A DNA stretch of 64,000 nt from Pholiota molesta. Taxonomy: Eukaryota; Basidiomycota; Agaricomycetes; Agaricales; Strophariaceae. Positions 1 through 11,829 of this stretch are shown here, piece after piece. Under the pieces are notes generated by a model, which was given only the letters and a program-made list of their open reading frames with translations, ran no database searches and had not been told where the DNA came from. The number at the start of each line of letters is the position of its first letter. The stretch's first letter is position 1. The stretch lies in NCBI GenBank assembly GCA_014925825.1, contig JACGCK010000062.1, positions 1 through 64,000 of the forward strand, read 5' to 3'. The translations under genes were made by a program, and so were the position numbers.

Positions 1-33
1 GTACAGCTTAAGAACTACCCGTAAAGCGCCGCT

Positions 34-279
34 TTACACATCTGCATTTGGGACGGAGTCAACTTTGAATTGCCGTTCATATTCCGCCAAGGTGCTGGGG
101 TCGCTCTCTGTGCCACATTTTCTTGGATCGAGCGGTCAACATCCACATCGGGCAAAATGAGAGATCACAATATGCACCTACCTCGAAAGCTTGTCTGAGA
201 CTTCTAAAAATGGCGTCCATGGAACGGCCAGCGCAGAGAGGATGCCGGTAAGCACAACGAATGCAATTAGGAAGAGCAT
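34..279 (-). CDS. Secreted protein N-terminus, M43-like metalloprotease start (short or runs off the window)
   Basis: Two exons: 279-182, an intron at 181-122 (gtaggt...ag), then 121-34. The first about 20 residues (MLFLIAFVVLTGILSALAVP) form a clear signal peptide. After the intron comes R-K-C-G-T-E followed by a helical stretch ending VPNAD. A Cys-Gly-Thr motif just after the signal peptide is typical of the N-terminus of fungal M43 (MEP1-like) secreted metalloproteases. The reading frame stops at 36-34, giving only about 61 residues without the catalytic HExxH region. The stop codon overlaps a weak donor (gtgtaa), so the real gene may splice there and continue beyond base 1. A truncated relic is the alternative. 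Confidence 0.4.
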
Positions 280-953
280 GGTAGCGAAAGATGCACGAAT
301 CAACGAGACAGAAAAGCCAGTTGCCCAGGTATTGGGTATTGGGATCTATGCGTATTCGGACCAGCGAGCAAGAAGTAGAATCGATTCAGAAGACACCAGT
401 ACTTATACACAGCGCAGACCGCATTGGAAGGAGAATGTCTCGGTCGTGTCTATTGGAATCGAGGCTGCTTCATGGATCGACAAATCAGTTCAGAGAGACA
501 TGACGTGGATTGTGAGCCTTGTAGAGTAAGAGTTCTCGAAACTGCGGAACTTCGAGTTCGCAGTATAGAGGTCGGCAATTACACGAGGCGAGCAGCTTCT
601 GCATAATGAAGAAGGCAGGGGACCATCTGCGAGTGTCCTCGTTGAATCGTCTCCAGATCGTCTCTTCCAAACTTTGTGTTGCCGTTATTAGGACGAGAGA
701 TTTAGCGTTCAAAGAAGGTTAAAGTTTAAGTAAGTATGTGGCATGCGATAGACCATCGAGAGATCAAGACATTTTTTATAGATTCAAGATGAATCAATGA
801 TGGTGGTAAGAGGGTGAAGTTGTCAGGCCATCTAGCAACAAGTACAAGTTCGGCCTTTCCCGAGTCTTTAAATAGATCTGCTACAGCTCCAGGCTTGTTC
901 TATCATATTTTCTTCGCTCAGGATTTTCAAGGGTTGAGTCTGTCTAGGGCTCC
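280..953. other. Intergenic region between divergent secreted-protein genes
   Basis: I see no supportable gene. The several 60-110-residue open frames overlap on both strands and lack splice or family support. The part nearest 954 holds an AT-rich TATA-like stretch (tttaaata, about 866-873) placed to serve the plus-strand gene. About 30 bp at 350-385 resembles 29935-29970 (shared core agcaagaagtagaat). Confidence 0.5.
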
Positions 954-2037
954 ATGGCTATTGTGCCCTCGCGATATCTTTTGCTCTGGGTGTCACTGGT
1001 CCAATTTGTTGCATTCCTCACTGGCGCCTACGGTTTTATTCCTGCTTTTCCAACAAATAACACAGCAGCGTTGGTTTCTGACGTTTACAATGCCACGAAT
1101 GCCACGGATGCCTCTGTTTTGAGCGCTCAATGGTTTGCTCCCGGGTCGGTCCTCTCTCCTCTGGTTAAACTCCCTGATCTCACTCATGAATATCTCGCAG
1201 GTCATTCAATACCAGTATATCTTACTCTGTGGCTGGAAGCAACAGTTCAGGCATAAGCACGGTCCGTGTCATATTCTTCCTTTTAGATTGATGTCGAGCT
1301 TTGAGCTTATAATATTCCTGAAAAGGGTGTTCTGGTTCATTTCTTAGAAAAGAATGTTAATCAAACAACGCCGGCAAGTAGGTTTTCAAACATTTTATCG
1401 TCTCGGAATCTATATTCAACAACACATAGCTACAACGCCATGGATAGCCTTCGTATCTTGCGATTTTAATTCTACTGCAGGATCTCAGTTGGACGACATA
1501 TTTGATCTGGCACATTCGAAGGGTGCAATTTCTGCGGTAAATACCAGTGTGAACCTCTCATTTTTCATTTCAGTTTGACGAAGCTTCTAGGTGCTGTATA
1601 CGGTTTACTCCGTCGCGTGTATATTGAATCCGGAATATCTGGCTTCGTCTAAATTCCCTCACCCCATCGATGTTTTCTCCACGCAAGGATTAGCCTCATC
1701 TCGATTGCTCGAATCGCTATTCAGCCAGCTACCAATCGCCGGTCAGCCTGACCACACAACCCTGCTCACGTACGACCCCCTACAACTCAATAATTCTGCC
1801 AACGACATTGAGCAATCAATCAAAGCTGGTGGTCCGTTGTCACCTGGATATCTCTTGACCACATTAGAGGCTCGGAATGGCACGTCCAACAATATGTCCA
1901 CAGTAAATGTCACTCAGTCTGCGGGGAGTAACTCGACCAAAGTGGACTCAAGCGAGGGAACTTCTGTTTATGAGGGTCAAGGTGCTCGCATGTTAGCTGG
2001 GTTGCTACTAGGTTTCCTTGTAATATACACTTTTTGA
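954..2037 (+). CDS. Secreted, probably GPI-anchored protein with protease-associated (PA)-like domain
   Basis: Five exons (954-1144, 1201-1261, 1326-1377, 1430-1536, 1591-2037) join in frame to 285 residues. An N-terminal hydrophobic signal (about residues 8-28) is followed by a domain rich in N-glycosylation sequons. The middle segment reads WIAFVSCDFN...DDIFDLAHSKGAISAVLYTVYS, the pattern of the PA-like domain in basidiomycete PA-TM-RING-type proteins. The C-terminus is a short hydrophobic tail (MLAGLLLGFLVIYTF) with nothing after it, as in GPI-anchored proteins. No RING finger follows. Likely role (inference): cell-surface or vacuolar-lumen protein. The start is the first ATG before the signal peptide. 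Confidence 0.72.
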
Positions 2038-2204
2038 ACGCGAACACGAACTGTGAACTTTTGCACATTTGGGTTATGATGATGGGAGAACAAGAACAAT
2101 GATGGCGACGCTGTGGGAGGGCGGGAAGCGATTACATAAGGCAGCGTGGTTGAGATGCACGAGGCTGTTTTGAACAAGTTGGCGCTGGTCTCCGCACCGA
2201 CGAC

Positions 2205-4636
2205 ATGGACGTTGCAAGTGCCAGCCTTCTCAACTCTTGTATCGTAATGCTGAATCAATTTTAGGATGCTGTACAACCTACGCGAAACTCGCCTTTTATC
2301 AACTTTTTCGATATCTCGAACAACTTTCCATGGCAAGAACCACGCCCAGAGCAAATCCGCCAACGGCGAGCGTTGATGCACGATACCCTTCTTTTCGACG
2401 TTCTGTTAATGTCTGGAGGTGTTATCGAGCCGTACCTTTACTATCCACCTGATGACCCGCAGTCTCTACAAACACTACTGGACATCATCGAGTCTTCTAC
2501 CTACGACACACTGAAGAAGGACTGCCTTGTCTATTACTTATTGAAGTGGCACCAAGACGGTCGCGAACGTAACTTTCAACAGCAGCGGTGTATACCTCCC
2601 CAATTTGCCGCGCTTTCGGACGCGTATTGGCATCTTGACACGGGCATAAATGTCCCGGTATGTCTCCGTCAATCTTCAATACGATTCTTATTAAATTACA
2701 CGCAATAGAGAGCAGTGGCCATCCTTTCCGACGCGCGAATAAACAGAGACTATGCATCCAAAATCATTCATGCCATTTCCCTGTCACCTAATTCGGAACC
2801 GCTTATTCGAAGATACGTCCAAACGGCAAAGCCACTTCTCATTGAGCCTCTCGACATTGAATGCTACGCGTTGGCTTTGGCGGAGTCGAGTATCTTGGAG
2901 GCGTGGCAATTCTCGCGGACATTCAACGAAGCAGATCCCATGCGGGCTCGGTTGTTCAAAAAGATAGTTGAATGGACGGTTACCCGTATGAACAATCTAT
3001 TAAATATCATATTTCTTTGCTGACCGTCTTCTTAGCCAACCCCCGACCAATTGCTCTCTCGCAACTAATTACACTCCCGCTTTCCACTTTCGAGGAAGAT
3101 GTCTTCAACAACTTCGTGCAAAAACCACCATCTTCCATCAAATTCTCGGCGGTAGCCATTCTGCAAGACCTCATCTGTGTTCGCCTTATCCAAGGCGGCC
3201 GGTACAGCGAAGCCATCAAATTAGATCACCAATTCACGTCCATAACATCTCCTAAAAACCTTCCATTGACGAAAGACCGTTCAAAAATGGTCCACGATGT
3301 CTATACCGCCCTACCATCCATCGAACGCTCTATGATCGACTCCGAACTCGACCCTACCATTGTTCAGCCAGCGCCTCTCGTGCCAAAACCTCCTTCCCCA
3401 GCCCGCAGACCCGCTCCACCCCAAGAGGAACCAGGCGACATATCCCTATCGCAATCCTGGGAGGACGTGCACATGCCCGACCTGCAGGCGACCCAAGCGA
3501 CGCCCTTGCGCGACGTGCGGGTGCCCACTGCCACTCCTAAATTCGCCGCCGCTTTGCCGTCGACCTCTACCCCAGGCGGCGCTCCCATCCTGCCCATCAA
3601 CTTCAGTGGCATCGCCAGCACCAGCAAGGCGACGCCGCGCAAGAGCCTGCCGTTATCCGCCTTGCCTCTGACGTCATCCGTGGCGAAAGCACGGCCGTCG
3701 CTGAGCGGGGTCGGGCAGCGGATGGCGTTTGGCGGCAGTCCTGCTGTCTCCTCTCCAGCGAGCGGTGTGAGAATGCCAGCGCTCGGCACGCCGACGTTCA
3801 CCCCGGCGAGTCGCCAGCAGAACGCGTTCTACAAGCCCCCGCCGCAGAAAACGAACGGGGTGAAGCGTGCGTTTGAAGAAGAGGTTAGCCATAGTCCGGA
3901 ACGCCCGGATGCGGTTGTGCAGGATATGGACGTGGATATGGAAGTTCAGATTGAAGAGGAAGAGGTGTTCGTTCGGGATAAGCAAAATGGTGCCGAGGCC
4001 GGAAAAGAAAAGGAGAAGCCCAATGGACGTGGACGGAGGCGCGGGAGGATCAGCGCTGCGACTGAGGAACCGGAAGAAGAAGAGGATAACGTCCTTCAGT
4101 ATTCCGTTTTCGGGACTAGCAAAGAACCTGAAGCGTCACCGCCCTCCTTGCGTAGGAAGGCCGCCAAAAAGAAGGCCCCGCCAGGTTCGTTCGCGGTCTC
4201 GGAGGACGAAGACGCCATGGACGAGGACCACGATGGGCACAAACCGCGCAAGACCACCAGAACGCGCAAATCCACCAGTCGTGCGGATGTCGAGGAACCA
4301 CAGGCGAAGCCTCCCGCGAAGAAGGCCCGCCAGACCAAGGAGAAGGATCTGAGCCGGAGTATACCCGGTGGCTTCGGGGACGAGGAGCCGGAACAGGAGG
4401 AAGAGGACCAGGTTGCGCCGCTGCGCGCCCCGTCGCCGCCACGGAGAGGCGCGCGTAAACTCCGCGCGTCTCTGTCCGTCGAGTCCTCGGTGGACGAGAC
4501 GGAAGGGGTCAAGACGAGACGGCGCTCGTCGAGGCTGACGACAAATGGGAGTGTCCATGGGGGCTCGCCTGAACCTCCGTCTGCGCCAAAAACTAGGAAG
4601 ACAGCGACGAGGACGGCGAAGAAAAAGAAGAACTAG
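2205..4636 (+). CDS. ELYS-like domain protein (nuclear pore / chromatin-linked)
   Basis: The N-terminal half is an ELYS-like domain: NNFPWQEPRPEQIRQRRAL, then VEP-type helices with LRRYV/LAL-type repeats, on exons 2265-2657, 2709-2985 and 3036-4636, all in frame. A two-codon first exon (ATG GAC at 2205-2210, intron 2211-2264) gives 758 residues. That start is the least certain part. After about residue 350 the protein is disordered: Pro-rich linkers, acidic runs, basic AT-hook-like patches (RGRRRGR) and a Lys-rich end (TAKKKKN). In animals ELYS recruits the Nup107-160 complex to chromatin; fungal ELYS-domain proteins are nuclear-pore or nuclear-envelope factors. The basic, acidic tail suggests contact with DNA or histones (inference). 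Confidence 0.8.
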
Positions 4637-6408
4637 GATGTCGCGGCGTGAGGTTGGGTGGACTGTTGAGTTGTCAGGCGGTTTAGAAGGGTCAAGGAAT
4701 GACTGGATACATCCTGGATACATCTATATGTCTGAGTGATATCGTGTTTTCTTCCATAGTCCTATTGACTAATTATCAGGCATGATGGATCTAATTCTCT
4801 TGGTATACTTGATTATGAATTATGCTCCCTCCTGTCATTATTTAAGTACTCAACTATAGGTGAGTAAGATCTCGTTGCTAGACCTGCCAAGTAGGTTGGA
4901 TGTTAACTCGTTGCATTCAGATTTATCTGCGTGCCCAGTCTTTCAATTTATGTTACACAGAAGGATTCCTACAAAATTCTACAATGTCTTTTGCTCTTCA
5001 TTTTCACGCTCATGAGGAGATTCACGTGGTAGCGCTGATCAGCGATTTCGCGATGTTCGATGGAAGAAAACAACAGCATCCAAGAATGGTGTTGCGATTG
5101 TTCCAGGCACTTCGAAAATCCTCCGATTGATGCTCGCTGTATTTGTATTTCGTATCAATGTTTTTTAAATTTGTAGCTGACGGTTTCAAATTAGGATCGT
5201 TTACCCATCCACAGGAGAGCGCTTACTACATTGATCTTTCTTCAACATTTCGCTATCAGCAGCATCTGTTTTACCCTCGTCAAGGATCACTTGAGGGATT
5301 TCTTCATCGACGAATGGGATTTCTAAGGTGTTTGGGATAATCTTACCCTCGGTACGCCACGTTACCTTTTATTTTGGAGTGTACATACTTTTTATCTTCT
5401 CATATTAACTTGGGACCCGTGCTAATAGCAAATTCTGCAGAGAGCGAACATTCCCAAATCTATCGCTTTCGCTACATCGACTTGAACCAGTGAGTTTCTC
5501 GATGACTGGGGACTGCCTGCAGCAAGTCACCCGTCTGGATCGAACTGCGATATCTCCAAGTCTTTCGGATCTCAGAGTTTAGTGATAGTTCTGACCCTCT
5601 GTGGCAAATGGTGCACATCTCTATCTATCTCTATGCTGCAACTCTACCTGCCTTACTCAGTATCTAAGCTCCTTTTAGGGCAGGAGATCCCGCTATTTAT
5701 AGCACTCAATTTAACGCTCAAGGTGTCCTACAGACAAATGCGTGCGTTTATTTCCTTCCTGGATCTTATCTCGATTGTCAGGTTATGTTAATCACATATC
5801 TTTAAAGTATCACGGCAATGTCATAGGATCTGGGGATAGATACAACGAAACATACTCCGAGATTGAGACGTACATCCGGGCATATTTCAATGCCGACTCA
5901 AATGCGGTGTTATCGTACTGACATTGTCCACGACTGGCGCTTCTGCTGTGCAGACAGAATAGAACAGAATGCGGTTAACACGACTCCGGCGGGATCAAGA
6001 GCTCGATGCATAGGCCTCTTCTTGGACGGCCGCCATGCTTCTGACGTGACGGAGCCTTGATAATGTGGGTGTTTTGATCTTCGTGCGGTAGGTTTCCGGT
6101 ATATTCATAAATATTTGTTCTCACCTCGCAATCCTAGAAGTCGAGTGATCAGACATGGGCAATGATGAGCTTATGAACCGGTTCCTGGACAATCTCAAAG
6201 AGGAAGAGAAGACCAGCAGCAATGACAGTTAACGGGATAAAGATTTGGTTATAAATATCATACTCTTCAACGATATTTTATGGCCCTGACAGGTGGGAGA
6301 TTCGATATAAAAGCGCCTCTCGAGCTCGCCCTTACAATCCTCAGAGTCGCTCCCGATACTCCTCTACCACTCCAAAGCCACCTTACAGAGTACCACTAGT
6401 TGCCCATC
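4637..6408. pseudogene. Gene-poor stretch with decayed plus-strand coding fragments
   Basis: No intact gene can be built. Protein-like fragments occur in different frames: about 4984-5130 (MSFALHFHAHEEIHVVALIS), about 5221-5335 (ends LVKDHLRDFFIDEWDF then stop), about 5441-5580 (after a good acceptor; LSLSLHRLEPVSFSMTGDCL), about 5840-5920 (NETYSEIETYIRAYFNADSN) and a 25-codon frame at 6155-6232. Introns with good borders lie between some (gtacgc at 5351 to ag at 5440), but stops and frame changes remain. I read it as a relic of one multi-exon gene of unknown family. A gene broken by sequence errors is possible. Confidence 0.4.
6306..6312 (+). promoter_or_regulatory. TATA box of the Asn/Ser/Gly/Tyr-rich gene
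   Basis: TATAAAA lies 97 bp upstream of the ATG at 6409, followed by a pyrimidine-rich leader. Position and sequence fit a TATA-driven fungal promoter. Confidence 0.55.
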
Positions 6409-7055
6409 ATGTCCTACAACAACGACAACGGCACCTGTGGCTTCGACCAAGATGATTCTAACTCCTATGGGTCTTCCAATAACCGTTCGTCCAACTCTGA
6501 GTCCGGCTACGGCAGCTATGGCCCGAACAACAACTCTGGCTCGAATAATGACAACCACTATGGCTCGTCTAACAATGATAACTATGGCTCGAACAACAAC
6601 AACAACAGTTCGAACACCTACGGCTCCTCGAACGACGAGTCATATGGTTCTTCCAACACCTATGGATCCCCGAACAACAACAATGACTCTTATGGATCAA
6701 ACAACAAAGGATCTGGTCAAAATGACAATTCTTACGGATCCTCGAACAACAACAGCAACAACAACGACAGCTATGGATCTTCCACGAACGATTCGTACGG
6801 TTCGTCGAACAATAACAACACCAACTCTTCCAACACCTCCAGCGGTGGTAGTGGCGATCATGTCGATAAAGGTGTCAAAGATGCTGCTTCGAGAGCTGGC
6901 TATAATCTCGTGAGTTGGCTTCAAGTTTATGTGGATCTTGGGCATAACTACATAATCTAATGCGTTTTCGTGTTATGTAGGATGACAAAACCGCTGATCT
7001 CATCGGTGAGAAAATAAAGGAAGGTATGAGGAAGTTCGGAGGCCGAAATATTTAG
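6409..7055 (+). CDS. Low-complexity Asn/Ser/Gly/Tyr-rich protein
   Basis: Two exons (6409-6909, 6981-7055; donor gtgagt, acceptor tgtag) encode 191 residues. Residues about 10-150 are a degenerate repeat of SYGSSNNN-type units rich in Asn, Ser, Gly and Tyr, with no hydrophobic core, resembling prion-like or condensate-forming proteins. The C-terminus is different: a charged amphipathic helix, HVDKGVKDAASRAGYNL joined to DDKTADLIGEKIKEGM. That tail is probably the conserved part. A TATA box sits upstream. I do not recognise a named family. A role as a stress-induced hydrophilic protein is inference only. Confidence 0.7.
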
Positions 7056-9240
7056 GATGCTTTGTTTCTTACAAAACTGATATTGCTGATATTTTAAATG
7101 TGATCGACTGTTCATTGCAAAGGAAACTATGCAGGAGGCGTCTTTTGGTAGTATATTGGGATCAGTGAGATCGAACGGTATGTTCGGAATGAATAATACT
7201 GTATACCTTCTTGCCAAAGGCCAGTCCGGTTCATGACCTCACAATGTAATGATTGTACGAAGTCAGTAATCTTTTGCCTGTGCGCCTATAAGAACAGGAG
7301 GCTACTTAGTGGCATTACATGAAAAAATTTGAAAGAATCACTTCAAAATCGATTTGGGGCACTATATTCAACTCCTTGCTGGAAATATGGGTAATGCCTT
7401 TCGTTACAGGTGAGCTGGGTTTATGTAAATTCTCGGCTTTTGAGTCGCTATTTACCAAATGGCATTTCCTCAAATATTTGTCTGTATCGCTGTCTACCAA
7501 AGACAGCCCTTTGGCCGCTAGGGTCCTATAAGACCAATGGATTATTGAACGCGTCTACCGTCAGACGCCTTGTCGCAATTGTAAATTTTGGATGACTGAA
7601 GTAGTGGGAGAATCAGACTTTAAATGAACTTGTCACCCTGTATTCCCTCCCACTCATCTTTTTTCTTTCAAGATGACAATCATTACATGGACGCGATCAT
7701 TGAATCGCTGATGCCAGTGGTGGCAGTGGCAGGAAACACCGATCGTCACACCACGTGCTTCTGAGGAGCGCGTCGTCATGCAGAGCGTGACACGAAGCTT
7801 CGACAAAGCTTCGAGTTGAGTCGAAGTCAAGAGTTGGTCAAGAGTCGAGAGTTGGAAACCTGGAAAATCTTCTGCGCTAAACAACCTTCATCGGCGAACG
7901 TTTATGAAAGGTGTTGAATAGCTGAGAATAATCTGCGGCGCGAAGCTTCCTGCCGTTCATTACCCGTTTGATGAACCTAAGTATGGTCTTAGTAGGTCTA
8001 TCAGATGTTGCCTCTTGGCTTCTTGTTTGAAAGCTCTCGCCAACATGGCCAGGCTGTGTATTAATGCTGCTGCTCCCTCACCCTGATATGACTTTGGTGG
8101 TATAGAAAATTAATTCGATATTCTATTGGTGTTTCAACTTTCAAGGCTAATAAAAACTTGAACACCGTGACCGTGTTTCTGTCGTGACTTATCAGTTCAA
8201 ACTTTGTCCTCTCAAAGTACAGAAAGTCAAGCTGCCTACCTGGTGGCGCACCTGTAGGTAGCCATAAGTATCAGGAGATTAATGCCTAAGCATCGAAATA
8301 CGTTAGCTGCCACAAAGCTGCCAACCGAAACATCATTTGGTGTACATACCAATCATCTTGGAAGAAGTTACGGATGAAAGACAACAATCTCAAAAGCCGC
8401 ATGCCATTGAACCTTCAACTCAAAACTTGCTATGCGAAAAATATGCGAATAAAGTACGAGTAATATGCGAAATTGACAAGAGGCCCGGCGGAGGCGAGGA
8501 GCTCGTTGAATATCGCTGCGCAGCCTGTAAGTACTTGGAGTCGAAGCGGTGAAGAGCGATCTGTCGTGGGTTTGTTGGACTGAACTAATCCTTTTTCGTC
8601 ATATTGACTTCGCATTGACATAGAGTGTAGAGCTTCAAATATCATCGGTAATTCGGTAGCTTTTTTGCCATTTGGACGCGTATTGAATTCTGCCGCTGTT
8701 TGGCCGCAGTGATACGGAATCATTCTTCGAAGTTCTGTGGTTTGTTCTCTTCTCGCAATGTAAGTGAATTAATAAAGTTTATCGGCCTTTACTCTCTCCT
8801 TGACGTTGACAGAGTGAATGTTTGCTAAGTTTGAGCGTCAGTATTAATAGCGCCCAATGTGATCAAGCGATTGTGATTGCAATTTAAATCATTATTTGGT
8901 CATGATTGGCATAGCTCCGAAAGGGCGTTGCCGGTGCCCGAGTTGGGCAAGTCAAACTCTTTCGCCTCGAATCGCTCATACATTGATCCATGCTACGGTC
9001 TACCCAAGGTCTACCCATATAATTCTTTCCTGCTTGTGACTTGTCTTACGCGATTTTATTCTTCGACAACCTCGGCTCGCGGCTTGCTTCACTGCTTACC
9101 TTCGATGTACCTATATTCTGATCATGCTGCGAATTCTAAGGTCCCAGGTCTGCAAAGCCACTGATCTTCTCACTCCCCGACGGCCGTAGTGTTCTCCTTT
9201 ATGGCTCTTTAGCTTTGACCGGATGTCTCTGCTGTAAGTT
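7056..9240. other. Long stretch with no supportable gene
   Basis: About 2.2 kb of AT-rich sequence. Open frames (for example 7654-7884 minus, 8337-8552 plus) show no splice-linked partners, repeats or family motifs. Around 7795-7860 a cluster of short inverted and direct repeats (gaagcttcg / cgaagctt, gagttg, gtcgaag) could fold but suggests no known function. Confidence 0.45.
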
Positions 9241-9246
9241 TCAACT

Positions 9247-9908
9247 TTGGTCTTGTCATTGCACCTGACAATGGTGAGAGAGACAGCTCAAAATATGAGT
9301 TTCCACCATCACTGTCAGTCCAACTCCATCTCGCGATTCCGCTCCTGCGATAACACCTGTATCCTAATTCGGAAACTTGTCAACGATCCCACTATAGAAC
9401 TTCCCCCACAGTTCGATACTCATATGGCAAGCTTTCGAAAATATCTTCGCCGATGCTTGTGCTGACAAGCGTTCTCCGGGAGTTCATGTATTCCTGTGGC
9501 TGATTTTGGGAATATTACTGCCCACAAGCACTTCGATTATTATAATTCCCAGCTGCAAGTTCAGACCTGGTCAGACCCGCGTTCACAACTCCGAGTCAAA
9601 AGGACTCCTCTAGCCCCACGGTTCCTGGGACCTGCAAGGTCACCATTCTTTGCAATGCTTTTGGACGTGAGCGATGATTATTGGAGTCTTGGAGAATATG
9701 CCTTGCGGAATATCCAAATTTAGGCGAGACAATTTGGAGACTCTTGGAGGTTTCCACGAAAAGGGAAATGGCGGCTCTCGACACAGGTTCATTAAGAACA
9801 ACGGCAGTAGATCTCTCCGATTTCGATCTGTCGATAACGTCTTCCGATGCATCTCACTATATTCATCATGTCAATGCAACCACACAAATCTTAATTTCAA
9901 AGGTATAA
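9247..9908 (+). pseudogene. Unrecognised gene with frame break(s)
   Basis: Three overlapping plus-strand frames carry consecutive protein-like text. One contains FENIFADACADKRSPGVHVF (about 9433-9492). The next starts PVADFGNITAHKHFDYYN and ends LDVSDDYWSLGEYALRNIQI (about 9494-9723). The third runs NLGETIWRLLEVSTKREMAA to about 9908. The first two join if one C were added to the CC at about 9491-9493 (ttcctgtgg). So either the gene is decaying or a homopolymer base is missing. I could not assign a family. Directly downstream lies the promoter of the CVNH gene. Confidence 0.4.
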
Positions 9909-9909
9909 A
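9903..9909 (+). promoter_or_regulatory. TATA box of the tandem CVNH gene
   Basis: TATAAAT lies 184 bp upstream of the ATG, followed by a long pyrimidine-rich tract (ctcctctcctctctatctct, about 9964-9983) typical of strongly expressed fungal genes. This suggests a leader of about 150 nt (inference). Confidence 0.5.
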
Positions 9910-10092
9910 TGAGCGACATTTTTATTATCCTCCCCAGCTTACTAGCTTACCAGCTTCTTGCATACTCCTCTCCTCTCTATCTCTCTTGAGACCCGCACGT
10001 TTTTTTCTACACATCCAACCACCACCAAGCGCCTAGTACGTTCACTTCGCGTCTAACTAGAATTCGGCGTACTGACCAAGTCGTTCAGTATA

Positions 10093-11829
10093 ATGCCTTT
10101 CTCCGACGCTTTCCGCAAGGTCACCGTGAAGCAGGGTGTTCTCTCCGCTGAGTGCAGAAAAGCCGACAACAAGACTTGGATTTCTTCGTCTATCAACTTG
10201 GACGAGTTCCTCGGAAACATCGACGGCAAGTTCGTCCTCGGTAGCAAGGGGTTCAGCCAGTCCGCCCAGGACATCACTCTCGTCGACGGTGTCATCGCCG
10301 CCAAACTCAAGAACTCCGCTGGCAAGTACGTCGACGCCAAATACGACCTCAGCAGCCATGTACACAGCCAAGACGGTATTATTGCTGCTCGTGGTACTGG
10401 ATCGTAAGTGTTTGATCTGCCGGTTCCCTATTTGGCTTCGACGCTAAGCGCCCATCTTGCTTCTTCAGCGTGCTTGGCGTAGCCGCCGCGGGAGGCCTTG
10501 AAAGGACTTTGTCGGCCAGCAGCACCGCATCAGGGGCGAGCATGGCTAGCATGGCCAGCATGGCCAGCATGACCTCCTCGAGCTCGGCTTCGACTTCGAT
10601 GACCTCTGTCTCGCACGCGTCTTCTCAGTCGACCAAGACCTTCAAGTCTTCCTCTTTTAGGCAGTAAGCAAATACTTCTTATCGCATCAATTAATACGGT
10701 CTAATTCTCTATGTTTGTTCTTAGATTTAGCCAGCAGCTCCTCCTCGAGGAACACTGCAACAACTTCGCCCTGAAGGGTACTATCTTGCACTGCGACGTT
10801 CACCACGAAGACGGCCGCGTCACCCACGCCACCTTTGATCTCGAGATCTGCATCGGCAACGTTGAAGGACGCCTCGTATGGGATGCCAGTGGCTTCAGCA
10901 AGACCACCAAGGACATCGCTCTCGTTGACGGCTTCTTCCTGACTGCCAAGTGCCGCCACCACATCAACCACGACCAATGGATCATCGCCAGGCTCGACAT
11001 CCGCACCCGCCTCCGCATTCAAGGAGACGTCATCATCTTCGTCGAGACCAACAAAAAGCTCTCGATGATGCTCAGCGAGGTCCCCTGGATGAAATTCAAG
11101 GTCATCGCCGAGCCCGATCTCTCCGTCTTCAGCAAGCACCCCGTCGTGCAGCAGACCATGACCCGCATCGCCGAGAGCACCGTCGAGCACGTCACCACCG
11201 AGATGCACAAGATGCTCACCATCGCCATGGAGAGCGCGATCATCGCCATCACCGCCTCTGCGATGAAGCACGTCTCTACCCAGATGCAGCACACCGTCCA
11301 GGACGCCGTTGGCTATGCAGTGGCCAGCCCTTCCGCCACCGAGTCTGAGTTCCTTCACATCGGCGCGGCTGCTGGCTTCTTCGGAGGCGCCTACGGTGCT
11401 GGAGGTGGTGCCGTATACGGCGCTGGCGGCGCTGGTGGTGCCGTGTACGGTGCTGGCGGCGCTGGTGGTGCCTATGGCGCCGGTGGTGGTGCTGTCTACG
11501 GCGCTGGTGGCGGCGCTGTATACGGCGCTGGGGGCGCCACCGGTGGCACCTATAGCGCTGGCGGTACATACTACGGAGCTGGCGGAGCCGCCTATGGAAA
11601 CGGGGGCACCTTGGTCTCGGGAGGCAGCTACTTCAACGAGAGTGCCGGGGCATACCAAGCAGCGGGCTACAACAACGGCCAGGCTAGTGCGGGTATTCTG
11701 AGCAGGTCCGTCAGCGAGAGCAGCAGTGTCTCGGCCTCGGCCTCTGAGGCGCACACTGAGTCTAGCTCCGTGAGCGCTTCCACCTCCGCGACCCAGACTG
11801 CCAGCGCTGCTATTGCCGCCTCTTCTTAA
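10093..11829 (+). CDS. Tandem cyanovirin-N homology (CVNH) protein with Gly-rich tail
   Basis: Three exons (10093-10403, 10469-10663, 10725-11829) give 536 residues. Domain 1 (about residues 5-100): VLSAECR...WISSSINLDEFLGNIDGKF...DITLVDGVI, a standard CVNH pattern. A Ser/Met-rich linker follows, with a 9-bp repeat coding MASMASMAS. Domain 2 (about 175-280): TILHCDVHH...ATFDLEICIGNVEGRLVW...DIALVDGFFLTAKC. Then a long amphipathic helical region (about 285-385), a tail of GAGG(A/G)AVYG repeats, and a Ser-rich end. CVNH domains bind mannose-type sugars; there is no signal peptide. Exon 2 ends CA|gtaagc, so failure to splice intron 2 reads straight into TAA and yields a one-domain form. High GC at third positions suggests high expression. 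Confidence 0.85.
11381..11600 (+). repeat. Gly-Ala-Tyr coding repeat in CVNH tail
   Basis: Imperfect 24-33 bp units (ggtgctggcggcgctggtgg type) encode GAGGAVYGAGGAGG. Such arrays expand and contract by slippage, so length is likely to vary between strains. Confidence 0.7.

Noticed and set aside
1977..2381. 134-residue minus-strand frame
   Set aside because: Overlaps the 3' end of the PA-like gene and the start of the ELYS-domain gene, which have better evidence.
10661..10667. Stop codon ending a single-domain CVNH gene at 10667
   Set aside because: The TAA overlaps a canonical donor (gtaagc); splicing to 10725 continues in frame into a second CVNH domain. Kept only as a possible retained-intron form.
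10687..11754. 355-residue open frame on the minus strand
   Set aside because: It is the shadow of the GC-rich CVNH coding exon; no family motifs, while the plus strand gives two clear CVNH domains.
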